From [Flavobacterium] thermophilum (lineage in GTDB: Bacteria > Bacillota > Bacilli > Bacillales > Anoxybacillaceae): 64,000 nucleotides of DNA. Shown one piece after another: positions 7,099 to 16,034 of this stretch. The first letter of the stretch is position 1. Every line of letters starts with the position of its first letter. The notes under the pieces are model-generated. The model saw nothing but the letters and a program-made list of their open reading frames with translations, was not told the origin of the DNA and searched no databases. A program made the position numbers and the translations under genes. The DNA lies in NCBI GenBank assembly GCA_900450595.1, contig UGGS01000001.1, positions 1,860,001-1,924,000 on the forward strand, in the 5' to 3' direction.

Positions 7099-8334
7099 TC
7101 ATTCAACTCCTTTATATGCTTGGCGATAAATTTCGGCTAAATCGCTGACTAACGGCAATTTAGGGTTTGCGGTTGTACATTGATCTTCGAACGCAAGCTC
7201 TGCCAATTGATCGACTTTGCTTTCGAATTCTTCTTTGCTGACGCCTGTTTCCGCGATGCTTAATGGCATTTCAAGCTCTTTTGCAAGCTTGATAATCGCT
7301 TGAATGAGGCTTTCGACTCCTTCTTCCGTTGTGCGTGCTGCCAATCCTAAAATGCGTGCGATTTCCGCATAGCGTTTATCCGCGATAAAATGTTCATATT
7401 TAGGGAACGCTACAAATTTCTTCGGTTTTGTCGCGTTATAACGAATGACGTGCGGCATTAAAATCGTATTGGCACGTCCGTGAGGAATATGGAATTCCGC
7501 ACCGAGTTTATGCGCTAAGCTATGGTTAATGCCAAGGAACGCATTCGCAAACGCCATCCCTGCAATCGTTGAAGCGTTATGCATTTTTTCGCGCGCCACT
7601 TCATCGTTGCCGTTTTTATATGCGCGTGGCAAGTATTCGAACACAAGTTGAATGGCTTTTAGTGCTAATCCGTCTGTATAGTCGTTTGCCATGTTTGATA
7701 CGTACGCTTCAATCGCATGTGTTAATACGTCCATACCTGTATCCGCTGTAATATGTTTTGGCATCGTCATGACGAATTGTGGGTCAACGATGGCGACATC
7801 TGGTGTTAATTCATAGTCTGCAAGCGGATATTTAATGTTATTTTTCTTATCGGTAATGACCGCAAATGATGTGACTTCAGAGCCTGTACCAGACGTTGTT
7901 GGAATCGCGACAAATTGCGCTTTTTGACCGAGTTTTGGATATTTAAATACACGTTTACGAATATCTAAAAACTTTTGTTTTAAGCCGTTAAAGTCTGTAT
8001 TTGGATGTTCATAGAACAGCCACATCGCTTTTGCTGCGTCCATCGCTGAACCACCGCCGAGGGCGATGATGACGTCTGGTTGGAACGCATGCATCATGTC
8101 GGCACCTTTCATGACTGTTTCGATTGATGGGTCTGGTTCAACTTCTGAGAAAATTTCGCAATGCACATAATCTGGACGTTTACGCAAATAGTATAACACT
8201 TTATCGACATAGCCGAGCTTCACCATACCTGGGTCTGTAACAATAAAGGCGCGTGAGATGTTTGGCATTTTCGCTAAATATTGTGTCGCATGTTTTTCAA
8301 AATAAATTTTTGGCGGAACTTTAAACCATTGCAT
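7099..8334 (-). CDS. adhE: Iron-dependent alcohol dehydrogenase: C-terminal half of AdhE
   Basis: 411 residues that match only the C-terminal Fe-ADH domain of bifunctional aldehyde/alcohol dehydrogenase AdhE, starting at the AdhE-typical MQWFKVPPKIYF. The NAD motif GGGSAMDAAK and the iron-binding region with HSLAHKLGAEFHIPHG are intact. Directly upstream the same frame still encodes a trace of the AdhE linker (K-L-A-R-R-N-V-N), then hits a stop, and the ISL3 element begins 28 bases from the ATG. The ~450-residue CoA-acylating aldehyde dehydrogenase half is absent. AGAAGGA 8 bases before the ATG could allow expression, giving a stand-alone acetaldehyde/ethanol dehydrogenase, but transcription would have to come from the IS. 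It may be a functional truncation or a pseudogene. Confidence 0.8.
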   Translation of the reverse strand: MQWFKVPPKIYFEKHATQYLAKMPNISRAFIVTDPGMVKLGYVDKVLYYLRKRPDYVHCEIFSEVEPDPSIETVMKGADMMHAFQPDVIIALGGGSAMDAAKAMWLFYEHPNTDFNGLKQKFLDIRKRVFKYPKLGQKAQFVAIPTTSGTGSEVTSFAVITDKKNNIKYPLADYELTPDVAIVDPQFVMTMPKHITADTGMDVLTHAIEAYVSNMANDYTDGLALKAIQLVFEYLPRAYKNGNDEVAREKMHNASTIAGMAFANAFLGINHSLAHKLGAEFHIPHGRANTILMPHVIRYNATKPKKFVAFPKYEHFIADKRYAEIARILGLAARTTEEGVESLIQAIIKLAKELEMPLSIAETGVSKEEFESKVDQLAELAFEDQCTTANPKLPLVSDLAEIYRQAYKGVE

Positions 8335-8361
8335 GTTTACATTCCTTCTCGCTAATTTTTT

Positions 8362-9789
8362 GGATCTTCACCATTTTCTGTGATTTCTACTCAATCCTAG
8401 AAACATGTTAGCTGGATGAAATAGGTTCATCAGTCAGGATCCTTCTTCCGCATACAGACCAACGATCATACCGATAGCGGAAGAAGGGAGCGCTTAAGCA
8501 GACTGACTGCCTGTAGTGTTCCCTGTACACTCCAGAAATACACGCAAACGAAACCGTTCTAGATTTCGATAGCCATATGCCCGGCGTTTGATGTTTTTGA
8601 TCTTGTGATTCGTCCCCTCAATTCGGGCATTCGTATATGGGCACAAAAAGTAGGAAAGAATAGGCTCCTTCCACCTTTCAAGCGTGTTGGCTGCTTCCTG
8701 AAAAGAAGCAAAAGGGCTCTGTTTGGCTAACTGAATCCATTCTTCCAAGCGTTCCTTTGCTTCGTTATATCCATCGGTTCGGTAAAAATCCCGAAACAAC
8801 TCTTTCAGATCATAAGCAATGGAAAGTACCGGATACTCCTCCAAGATATCGTCTAATCGAAGCCGTTGGTCCTTACGAAGCTTTTCACATCCTTTTAAGA
8901 GAAGATATCGAGCCTTTTTCAATGGAGAAAATTCCTTTCTTGCTTGATCCAAGGCTTGTGTCACTTTTTGAACCACATGGTACTTATCGATGACAATCGA
9001 AGCAGATGGAAACAGGGCACGAACCGCCTTATGATAAGGTTCCCACATGTCAAGAATCACCGTTTGGACCCTTTCTTTCGACAGGACATTTTGGCTCAAC
9101 AAGTGGATGGCGGAGTCACATTGGCGATCGGCATGCATTCCCATGACCGATCCAGCTTTGGCATCCATCAATACGGTTTCATACTGATGTCCCCTTTTTT
9201 ACCGCGATTTCATCTAAACTAAGCACCATTCCTTCTGGAGAAGAGACCTCCGTCGCTGTTTGACGCTCTTTTGCTTTTTTTGATGCGATAGAGTAATAGA
9301 TGCGTTCCAATGTCGTATATGGGATGCGGTGCTTTCGGCTAACCTCTTGAATGGTGGAGCCTTCACAAAGTTCATACAAGTACTCACAAAATCGATTGGT
9401 GTAGTGTTGATTGGGTGGAATCGATTCCAAAGAGGCGGAAAACACTTGGGAACAATTCCAACACCGATAGCGCTTTACCTTTACGAACAAGTACACCGGT
9501 TGATGGAAAATCGCCAAATCCCGTACTTTTCTTATCCGTCTGTCGTGGACGGAGGAAGTGGCAAACCCACAATGAGGGCAACGTTCCTGTGTCTCTGTTT
9601 TCTCTACATGAATCGCATAACCATAGGAAAGAAGTTCTTGTTTAATCACTTTCAATTCTGGCAATCCTAGTGATATAGAAAGCACTTACGAGACCTCCTT
9701 AATGTTTATTTCACCACTAACATTATTGCCAGGATCTCGTTAGTGCTTTCTCTTTTTTGTCACTAAATCACAAAATTTGGTGATGAACC
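8362..9789 (-). mobile_element. ISL3-family insertion sequence with frameshifted transposase
   Basis: A 1.43-kb element with imperfect terminal inverted repeats. The left end begins GGATCTTCACCA at 8362 and the right end, read inward, begins GGTTCATCACCA at 9789; the next ~12 bases also match closely (TGTGATT in both). These are typical ISL3 ends. ISL3 elements usually make 8-bp target duplications, but the flanks here (AATTTTTT and eight A) do not match. This points to recombination or an adjacent deletion, consistent with the missing half of adhE. Confidence 0.8.
8494..9685 (-). pseudogene. ISL3-family transposase, frameshifted
   Basis: The N-terminal part (9179-9685) has the zinc-finger pair CPHCGF and CWNC and an HTH region. 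The C-terminal part (8494-9171) has the DDE_Tnp_ISL3 core with LDMWEPYHKA, the DKYHVVQ motif and the NARIEGTNHKIKNIKRRAYGY end. They are one gene split by a single extra base: after the run AAAAAAGGGG an inserted A shifts VKKG-H-Q-Y-E into a quick stop near 9179. Joined, they would give the usual ~396 residues. Transposition in cis should be abolished unless ribosomes slip at the A/G run. Confidence 0.85.
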
Positions 9790-9826
9790 AAAAAAAACAA
9801 GAGGCTGTCCCAAAAAAATTGCCTCT
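9790..9826 (-). terminator. Intrinsic terminator just outside the ISL3 element
   Basis: Read on the minus strand, AGAGGC and GCCTCT form a stem followed by TG and eight T residues, which lie exactly at the IS boundary. It would insulate the IS and the adh gene from transcription coming from the PfpI-family gene. Confidence 0.6.
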
Positions 9827-9875
9827 CTTTAAGAGAGAGATACAATATGTGTGTCCCTGCATCTCGTCATGAAGA

Positions 9876-9912
9876 AAGGGTGCCCCGTTCTCTTGGGACA
9901 CCCCTTTGCCGC
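9876..9912 (-). terminator. Terminator of the DJ-1/PfpI-family gene
   Basis: On the minus strand AAAGGGGTGTCCC and a GGGGCACCCTTT arm form a strong stem, followed by CTTC, about 20 bases after the stop codon of the gene at 9931. Confidence 0.65.
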
Positions 9913-9930
9913 ACATTCAGCCTTTATCGC

Positions 9931-10596
9931 TCACGCCTGCTCTTCCAGCGCGGCGACGACTTTTTCCGCCGTGCTTCGGCTTGATTGCGGATTTTGCCCG
10001 GTGATCAAGTTACCGTCGCGCACCGAGAAATCGGTCCATTTCTCGCCGTGGACGAAATTTGCACCGCGCAGGCGCAGCGTCGACTCGAGCAAAAACGGCA
10101 TATGCACATCAAGCCCGACTTCACGCTCTTCTTCATCCGTAAATGACGTGACCGTTTTTCCTTTCACAATCGGTGTGCCGTCTTTGTATGTGGCATTCAC
10201 CAGCCCTGACGGACCGTGGCAGACAGCGGCGATGATGCGCCCGTCTTCGGCAAACTGCTGCAAGACGTATTGCAGCGTTTCATTGTCGGGAAAATCGAAC
10301 ATCGTCCCGTGTCCACCGGGAAGGAAAATGGCGTCAAACCCGTGTGCATCGTCCTTGCTTAAACGTGTTGTGTTCTTCAGCACTGCTTCCGCCTCCGCCC
10401 AAGACGGGTCTTTTTCATTGATGCTGCGCGGGTCAAGCGGCACCTCGCCGCCTTGAATGCTCGCCACTTTCACGTCATACCCTTTTTCTTTAAATACCAA
10501 ATACGGTACGGCAAACTCCTCAAGCCAAAGCCCGGTTTTATGGTCGTCGGTGATCGTCGTATGGTTCGTCACCACCATGAGCACTCGTTTCGTCAT
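9931..10596 (-). CDS. DJ-1/PfpI-family protein (type 1 glutamine amidotransferase-like, Hsp31-like)
   Basis: 221 residues of the DJ-1/PfpI superfamily. The nucleophile elbow AAVCHGPSG has Cys126-His127, and Glu26/Glu27 near GLWLEEFAVPY could complete the site. The GGHGTMFDFPDN loop is typical of the Hsp31/glyoxalase III branch. Members act as glutathione-independent glyoxalases, deglycases or chaperones; which activity applies here cannot be told from sequence. It is cytoplasmic and monocistronic with its own terminator. The ATG at 10596 is preceded by AAAGGAGGG. Confidence 0.85.
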   Translation of the reverse strand: MTKRVLMVVTNHTTITDDHKTGLWLEEFAVPYLVFKEKGYDVKVASIQGGEVPLDPRSINEKDPSWAEAEAVLKNTTRLSKDDAHGFDAIFLPGGHGTMFDFPDNETLQYVLQQFAEDGRIIAAVCHGPSGLVNATYKDGTPIVKGKTVTSFTDEEEREVGLDVHMPFLLESTLRLRGANFVHGEKWTDFSVRDGNLITGQNPQSSRSTAEKVVAALEEQA

Positions 10597-10775
10597 GCGG
10601 CAGCCCTCCTTTAGGTTTTGGAATGTTCTCTACTACTCATCATACTTTATGTTGGGCAAAAGGGGAAAAAATATGCTTTGTGAAATGGAAAAGGAATGAA
10701 TCGCTGGCGGACGATCAAGCAACGAGCACCTATATTTCGTTGATGAGGAGAGGCGGCATCGTGCCAGCTCTCCTG
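10597..10775. other. Intergenic gap without supported features
   Basis: It holds the upstream region of the DJ-1/PfpI gene. No clear promoter hexamers, RNA structure or coding frame with a ribosome binding site stood out. Confidence 0.4.
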
Positions 10776-10813
10776 AAAAAGAACGCCGCCCCCAGCATGC
10801 GGGGAGCGGCGTT
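10776..10813 (-). terminator. Terminator of the marR-mmpL operon
   Basis: On the minus strand AACGCCGC and GCGGCGTT arms enclose a C/G-rich loop and are followed by CTTTTT. It starts 12 bases after the MMPL stop codon. Confidence 0.85.
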
Positions 10814-10824
10814 GGCTCGCCATC

Positions 10825-13800
10825 TTAACTGATTTTTTGTTGTTCCAGTCCGTCCACTTCACTCACCGGTTGCCGAAACGGCCACCAGTTCGCGCGACCG
10901 AACGTGCGGACCATGACCGGCACAAACAGCGGCAGGACGACGAGGGCGTAAAGCAGGAGCCCTGTCAGCACAATCGTCGCAATTTGCAAGAGCGACAGGA
11001 CGCCGGACGGATACATCGCGGCGAACGTTCCGCCTAAAATGACGGCGGCCGAGATGATGACCGTCCCCATATGGCCCATCGCCGACAGCATCGCTTCCTT
11101 CACCGGCCGGCCGCGGTATTCGTTGAACCGGTCCATGAGGAAGATGCTGTAGTCGATGCCAAGCGCCAACAGCAACACAAAGGCGAAGAACGACACCGCC
11201 CAGTTCAAGCCGGCATAGCCGAGGCCGTTGACGAAAATGAGTTCGGTGACGGCCATCGATGTGTAATACGTCAGGACGAGCGACAAGATCAAATAGAGCG
11301 GCATGATCAGCGAACGAAGGAGCGCTGCGAGCACGATGGCGATGCCGATCAACATCAGCACGGCCGTCCGTTTATAGTCGGCGTTTGAGATCGCCTGCAA
11401 ATCGGCATACGTGCTTGTGACGCCGCCGACAGCGATCGTCGCGTCTTCCCACTTCGTTCCTTTCACTGCCCGTTCGGCCGCGGCGCGAATGTCATCGATG
11501 CGGCCGAGCGCCGATGTTGAATACGGATTTTCTTTTAAAATGACATCGAACGTCACGATGCGCCGGTCTTTCGACATATACGCGTCTTTCGCCTGCGCAA
11601 AGTCTTTGCTTTCGCGCGCCTCTTTCGGCATGTGCCAGCCAGCCATGTCTTTCTCCGGCGCCGATGACAAATCGGCTAAATACGTTTCCGCCGTTCCGAG
11701 GCCGTCCGCCACTTTATGCAGCCCAGACGCGCTTTGGTCCAAGCCGTTTACAAGCTGGCCGAGCTGGCCACCAAGCGCGGAGAAATGCTCAAGCAATTGG
11801 CGCTGGCCGCCGTTCACTTGCTCAAGCCCTCGGGAGAATTGCGGCAATTGGTCGACCGCCTGTTTCTGGCCGTCGGCCGCTTTCGTCAACCCGGCTTCGA
11901 GCTCCGAAAGCCCGGCGATGATCCGGTCCAAGCCGCCGTTGACCGCCGCTTGGCCGGCCGCAAGCTGGGCGAACGAGTCGTTCGCTTTCGCCAAACCGGC
12001 GCGCGCCTGCTCAAGCGCCCCGTTCAACTGTACGAGGCCGTCCGCCATTTGGTTCGTCTTTTCGGACAAGGCGGCGACCGTCATTTTCGCTCGTTGATAT
12101 TGGGCGTCTTGCGCGAGCTCCGGGTGCGCCTGTTCGACTTGCGCAAGCATCGCCTGCACGGCGGCGAGCTGATTGGCGACCGCCTTCAGCCCCGCTTCGA
12201 TTTGCCGGTACTGGCCGCTTAGCGCCGACAGCCCTTGTTCCATCTGCTTGTAGCCGTCAAGCAGCTGCGCGGCGCCTTCCTGCAGCTTTTTCGCATTGTC
12301 GCGAAGCGTCGCCAAGCCTTGTTTCAACTCGCCGGCGCCCACCGCTCCACGACGCACGCCTTGTTCGATTTGACTAAGGCCGTTTTGCAGCTGGCGCAGA
12401 CCGTCTTCAAGCCGCTCCGTTCCAGAGACGAGCTGGCCGATGCCGGATGACGCCTGCTTGAGCTGCGGCGCGGACGAGGACAATTTTTCGCTTGCCGTCT
12501 CAAGTCCGGCGCCGATTTTCTCAATCCCCTCTTTGCCGGCGCCGAGGCCGTCTTTGAGCTGTTTCGCTTGTTCGGTGACATACAGCTCCTGAATCGGCTC
12601 TCCGGTCGGACGCGTCGCCGAGCGGACGCTTGCCACGCCATCAACTTTTTCGATCTCGCGGCTCATTTTCTCAATCAACGCCAGCCCTTCTTCCGAATCA
12701 AGCGGCTCTTTGCTTTTTACCACCACCTGCGTCGGCATGGCATCTCCCGGATTGAAATGATCGGCGATGATGCGAAATGCTTTGACCGAACGGTAATGAT
12801 CGCCGATCTCTTCCATGGAATCAAACGACAGTTTGCCATCGTACGTCACGAGCACCGGCACCGTTACCGCTGCGACGATGGCGAGCGCCAGCAGCGGACG
12901 GGCGAATGCAAATCGGCCAGCCGCGAGCCAAAGCCGGCTTTGCCCGTGCTCAAGCTTCCCGCGCACCGGCCAAAACAGCTTCTCGCCAAGCACGGCCATG
13001 AAAAACGGCACGAGCGTCACGAGCGCCAAAAGCAGCACCGCGACCCCGACGGCGACAGCCGCCGCCGATTGATACAGCTTAAACGTCGACAAGCCGATCG
13101 CCGCAAAGCCGATCATGACGGCCAAGCCGCTTGCCGCCACCGTTTTCCCCGCCGTCCGGTACGTGGCGGCGATCGCCTCCGCCCGGTCGCCGCGCTTCGC
13201 CAGTTCTTCTTTAAACCGACTCAGCAGCAAAATGCAATAGTCGGTCCCAATACCGAACAACACGGCGACTAAAAACGTCTGCGTAAACGTCGACAACGGA
13301 AAGTTGACCTGATCGACCAAAAACGCCACGACTGACTGCGAAACGACGTACGTCGCCCCGACCACAAGCAGCGGAATGAGCGGCGCCACCGGCGAGCGGA
13401 ACACGGCGAGCAACACAATTAAAATAAAGACGACCGTGATCCCCTCCGTTTTCTTCACGCCTTCAAGCGAGCTTGTCACCACATCTTCATCGATCATCCA
13501 CCCGCCGGTGAAATAATGCTCGACCTTGACGCCATCGACTGCTTTATACAGGGCGTCGGTCAATTGCTTCGCCGTCCGCCCAGCCGGGTCGATGCTGACG
13601 GAAATGAGCATCGTCGTTCCATCTTCGGAGATGAGTTCTTTTTCCAGCTCCCGGTTGGCAAACGGCGAGACGATGTCCGTGATATGAAGTTCCTCTTTTT
13701 TCTTTTCGAGCGCGTTTACCGCCCGTTCAATCTCTTTTTTGTCATCCGCCGTCAACCCGCCTTTTTGGTAAAAGACAAGCACCGCGGAGCGTTCGTTTTG

Positions 13801-13989
13801 TTTGTTTTCCTGGCTGTTCGCCTCTTTGATCAGCTTTGCCGCCAACGACGACGAGTAGCCGTCAGGCACGCTCAACTGCCCTTTCTCGCGGACAAGCTCG
13901 CCCATGTTCGGCGCCGTCGCCATGAGCACGGCCGCCATGGCGATCCATGCCGCAAGTACGAGCCATTTTCCTTTGATGATCGCTTTCAT
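10825..13989 (-). CDS. MMPL/RND-family membrane transporter (YdgH/YerP-like)
   Basis: 1054 residues with two homologous halves, each one extracytoplasmic loop plus a block of five to six membrane helices, as in MMPL transporters. Conserved MMPL motifs can be read: FGIGTDYCILLLSRF in the first half and ALGIDYSIFLMDRFNE in the second, with the membrane Asp-Tyr pairs used for proton coupling. The second external loop (about residues 450-790) is unusually long and consists of many DGL-QL-x-GL-type heptads like those of YhgE/Pip, predicting a long extracellular coiled coil. It is translationally coupled (4-base overlap) to an upstream MarR gene. An exporter of lipids, drugs or siderophore-like compounds is likely; the substrate is unknown. 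Confidence 0.9.
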   Translation of the reverse strand: MKAIIKGKWLVLAAWIAMAAVLMATAPNMGELVREKGQLSVPDGYSSSLAAKLIKEANSQENKQNERSAVLVFYQKGGLTADDKKEIERAVNALEKKKEELHITDIVSPFANRELEKELISEDGTTMLISVSIDPAGRTAKQLTDALYKAVDGVKVEHYFTGGWMIDEDVVTSSLEGVKKTEGITVVFILIVLLAVFRSPVAPLIPLLVVGATYVVSQSVVAFLVDQVNFPLSTFTQTFLVAVLFGIGTDYCILLLSRFKEELAKRGDRAEAIAATYRTAGKTVAASGLAVMIGFAAIGLSTFKLYQSAAAVAVGVAVLLLALVTLVPFFMAVLGEKLFWPVRGKLEHGQSRLWLAAGRFAFARPLLALAIVAAVTVPVLVTYDGKLSFDSMEEIGDHYRSVKAFRIIADHFNPGDAMPTQVVVKSKEPLDSEEGLALIEKMSREIEKVDGVASVRSATRPTGEPIQELYVTEQAKQLKDGLGAGKEGIEKIGAGLETASEKLSSSAPQLKQASSGIGQLVSGTERLEDGLRQLQNGLSQIEQGVRRGAVGAGELKQGLATLRDNAKKLQEGAAQLLDGYKQMEQGLSALSGQYRQIEAGLKAVANQLAAVQAMLAQVEQAHPELAQDAQYQRAKMTVAALSEKTNQMADGLVQLNGALEQARAGLAKANDSFAQLAAGQAAVNGGLDRIIAGLSELEAGLTKAADGQKQAVDQLPQFSRGLEQVNGGQRQLLEHFSALGGQLGQLVNGLDQSASGLHKVADGLGTAETYLADLSSAPEKDMAGWHMPKEARESKDFAQAKDAYMSKDRRIVTFDVILKENPYSTSALGRIDDIRAAAERAVKGTKWEDATIAVGGVTSTYADLQAISNADYKRTAVLMLIGIAIVLAALLRSLIMPLYLILSLVLTYYTSMAVTELIFVNGLGYAGLNWAVSFFAFVLLLALGIDYSIFLMDRFNEYRGRPVKEAMLSAMGHMGTVIISAAVILGGTFAAMYPSGVLSLLQIATIVLTGLLLYALVVLPLFVPVMVRTFGRANWWPFRQPVSEVDGLEQQKIS

Positions 13990-14438
13990 GTCGCCTCTTC
14001 CACCTCCTGCAGCACGCGGGCCAGCCGCTCATACGTGCGGATGAACGCTTCAATTTCTTCTTCCGGAAAGCGGGCGATTACTTCTTCGACGAGCCGATAG
14101 ACGCTCCGGTCCATCTCCTTCACCCATGCTTCCCCGTGCTCTGTCAGCGATAAGACGATGACGCGCCGGTCGTTCTCGTCACGGTCGCGGCGCAGCCAGC
14201 CTTTGTCGGCAAGGCGGTTCGTCATCGCCGTCACCGCGCTTTTGTTCACCCCGAACATCGCCGCGAGCTCCGTTGACGTGCACGTCCCCCGCCGGCGGAT
14301 GTAGCGAAGCAAATAATATTGGTCATGCGTCATCTCTTCGCAAAGGCTGTCTTTGACAAGCGCCGCGCCGCGTTTCATCACGAGAAACGACACGGACAAA
14401 TAGCGGTCGATCCATTCGTCGATGTTTCGTTCTGGCAT
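13986..14438 (-). CDS. MarR-family transcriptional regulator
   Basis: 150 residues with the MarR winged helix: helix-turn-helix around residues 50-75 (CTSTELAAMFGVNKSAVTAMTNRL) and the wing LRRDRDENDRRVIVLSLT with the conserved D-x-R-D motif. It is the first gene of a two-gene operon with the MMPL transporter, so it most probably represses both genes and is released by a ligand of the pump. Two matching inverted repeats upstream (14453-14469, 14513-14531) are the likely operators. GGAGGTGAAGGA lies upstream of the ATG. Confidence 0.9.
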   Translation of the reverse strand: MPERNIDEWIDRYLSVSFLVMKRGAALVKDSLCEEMTHDQYYLLRYIRRRGTCTSTELAAMFGVNKSAVTAMTNRLADKGWLRRDRDENDRRVIVLSLTEHGEAWVKEMDRSVYRLVEEVIARFPEEEIEAFIRTYERLARVLQEVEEAT

Positions 14439-14452
14439 TCCTTCACCTCCAT

Positions 14453-14469
14453 TTGTTCAACAATTGAAT
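14453..14469. promoter_or_regulatory. MarR operator, proximal site
   Basis: TTGTTCAACAATTGAAT is an imperfect palindrome sharing the GTTCAA/TTGAA core with the second site 60 bases further upstream. It lies 15 bases from the marR start, where a bound dimer would block transcription. Confidence 0.6.
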
Positions 14470-14512
14470 AATTTGTCCAAACATCTCCCTCGGGACGGCG
14501 GCTTTTTTTATT

Positions 14513-14531
14513 TAGTTCAATGATTGAACTA
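14513..14531. promoter_or_regulatory. MarR operator, distal site
   Basis: TAGTTCAA and TTGAACTA form a perfect 8-bp inverted repeat with a 3-base spacer. The same half-site occurs in the proximal palindrome, so this pair is the probable binding site for the product of the adjacent marR gene. Confidence 0.65.
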
Positions 14532-14637
14532 TTAGTAACGATACCAAGGAAAAAAGAAAAAGTCAACGAGAAATGTGAGCAAAAGAACATCGAGTCTGTC
14601 CTCCCATTCCGAAACAAAGGAAATGTTTTCAAAATGA

Positions 14638-14679
14638 TTACACGTCCTTCACGAACGCTTAACATCCAGCTTGTACGAT
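14638..14679 (+). promoter_or_regulatory. Probable Pho box and promoter of the alkaline phosphatase gene
   Basis: Three TT(A/C)AC-type hexamers occur with 10- to 11-base periodicity: TTACAC 14638, TTCACG 14648 and TTAACA 14659. This is the PhoP-binding pattern of Bacillus (TTAACA-like repeats with ~5-base spacers). A -10-like TACGAT follows at 14674-14679 with no -35, as expected for a PhoP-activated promoter. The phoPR genes are in this same window at 42522-44973. Confidence 0.55.
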
Positions 14680-14716
14680 AAAAGTGACCAAATATCTGAA
14701 AAAGGAGAGGAGAACG

Positions 14717-15997
14717 ATGTTCCGATCGAAACGCCGCACCGCTTTGCTCATTGCCGGGCTGAGCGCCGGACTGACGCTTTATCATGCTAGTCAAGCTGCA
14801 TGGGCCGCCCCAACGAAACAATCGAAGCCGCCTGAAGTGAAAAATGTCATCCTTTTTGTCGGCGATGGCATGGGCACCGCGCATCGCAACGCCATTCGCC
14901 TCGCTACAAAAGGATTGAGCGGGGAATTGGAAATGGACAGCATGCCGTACAGCGGCCTCGTCCATACGAACTCTGCCGACGCGAAATCATTCATTACCGA
15001 CTCCGCCGCGGCGGCGACTGCCATCGCCTCAGGCGTGAAAACATACAACGGCGCCATTTCCGTTGATCGACAAGGGAAACCAGTGGAAACGATTTTGGAA
15101 CAAGCGAAAAAAGCCGGCAAGGCAACAGGGCTTGTCACGACCGCCCAAGTGACGGACGCCACACCGGCCGCGTTTGCCGCCCACACCGCCAGTCGTTCGG
15201 CGCAAAGCGACATCGCCAAGCAATACATTGAACAAACGAAAGTGGACGTCATTTTGGGCGGCGGGGAGGATTACTGGTACCCTGATGGAAATCCTGGCTA
15301 TTACCCCGACCATCCAGCCGAAGATCCGGAAGAAGGAAGCAAAGGCACGCAAGGCAACTTGGTTGAACGGGCGAAACAATTGGGCTACACGTACGTCCGC
15401 ACCGCCGATGAGCTGAAACAAGCGTCCGGCCGTAAGCTGCTCGGGCTGTTTGCCAATGAGGAAATGTTCCAGCAGCGACCGGAAGGGGAAGGGGATGTGT
15501 ACAATCCCGTCGTGCCGCTGCCTGATATGACGAAAAAAGCGTTGGATGTGCTGTCGCAAAACAAAAAAGGCTTTTTCCTCGTGGTCGAAGAAGAAGCCAT
15601 TGATGAAATGAGCCATGAAAACAACGGATCGCTCATGCTTAAAGCGGGCCAGCAGCTTGACGAAGCGGTCGCTGTAGCGAAGCAATACGCCAAGCGCCAT
15701 CGGGATACGCTCGTCCTCGTGCTCGCCGACCATGAATCCGGCGGCTTGACGATCGAAACGCCGGGCGGCGCCGATGAGTCGGGAGACGGCAAGACGATTT
15801 CCGGCGAAGACGGCCCGTTTGCCATCGCTGGTTCTTCGCAAACGTTCGCCCTCGACTGGACGACAACGGGCCACACCGCCGCCGATGTGCCGCTGACCGC
15901 CATGGGCCCGGGGGCGGAGCGGTTCACCGGCGTGTACGAGAATACACGCATTCATGATATTCTTGAAGAATTATTGTTTGGAAAAAGCAAAAGATAA
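14717..15997 (+). CDS. phoA: Secreted alkaline phosphatase
   Basis: 426 residues from the ATG at 14717, chosen because AAAGGAGAGGAG precedes it; the frame extends 11 codons further upstream without such a site. A signal peptide ends at about AWA-A (residue 30). The catalytic Ser96 is in TDSAAAATA, Asp50 in VGDGMG is a metal ligand, and ADHESGGLT and TTGHTAADVPL carry the other metal-binding Asp/His residues. It releases phosphate from organic esters outside the cell. The Pho box upstream and a terminator after it indicate a single-gene unit induced by phosphate starvation. The length is near that of Bacillus PhoA/PhoB enzymes. Confidence 0.92.
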   Translation: MFRSKRRTALLIAGLSAGLTLYHASQAAWAAPTKQSKPPEVKNVILFVGDGMGTAHRNAIRLATKGLSGELEMDSMPYSGLVHTNSADAKSFITDSAAAATAIASGVKTYNGAISVDRQGKPVETILEQAKKAGKATGLVTTAQVTDATPAAFAAHTASRSAQSDIAKQYIEQTKVDVILGGGEDYWYPDGNPGYYPDHPAEDPEEGSKGTQGNLVERAKQLGYTYVRTADELKQASGRKLLGLFANEEMFQQRPEGEGDVYNPVVPLPDMTKKALDVLSQNKKGFFLVVEEEAIDEMSHENNGSLMLKAGQQLDEAVAVAKQYAKRHRDTLVLVLADHESGGLTIETPGGADESGDGKTISGEDGPFAIAGSSQTFALDWTTTGHTAADVPLTAMGPGAERFTGVYENTRIHDILEELLFGKSKR

Positions 15998-16034
15998 CGC
16001 ATCCGTGTTTCGGTCGTTGTCCTTCATCGATCTC

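Noticed and set aside
10623..10832. 69-codon plus-strand frame between the PfpI-family gene and MMPL
   Set aside because: It crosses the MMPL terminator hairpin and has no SD.
12568..13272. 234-codon plus-strand frame inside the MMPL gene, and neighbouring long plus-strand frames
   Set aside because: The MMPL protein is intact on the other strand; the frames arise from high GC codon bias.
15029..15955. 308-codon frame antisense to phoA
   Set aside because: Shadow of a clear alkaline phosphatase; low-complexity Arg/Phe composition and no start signal.
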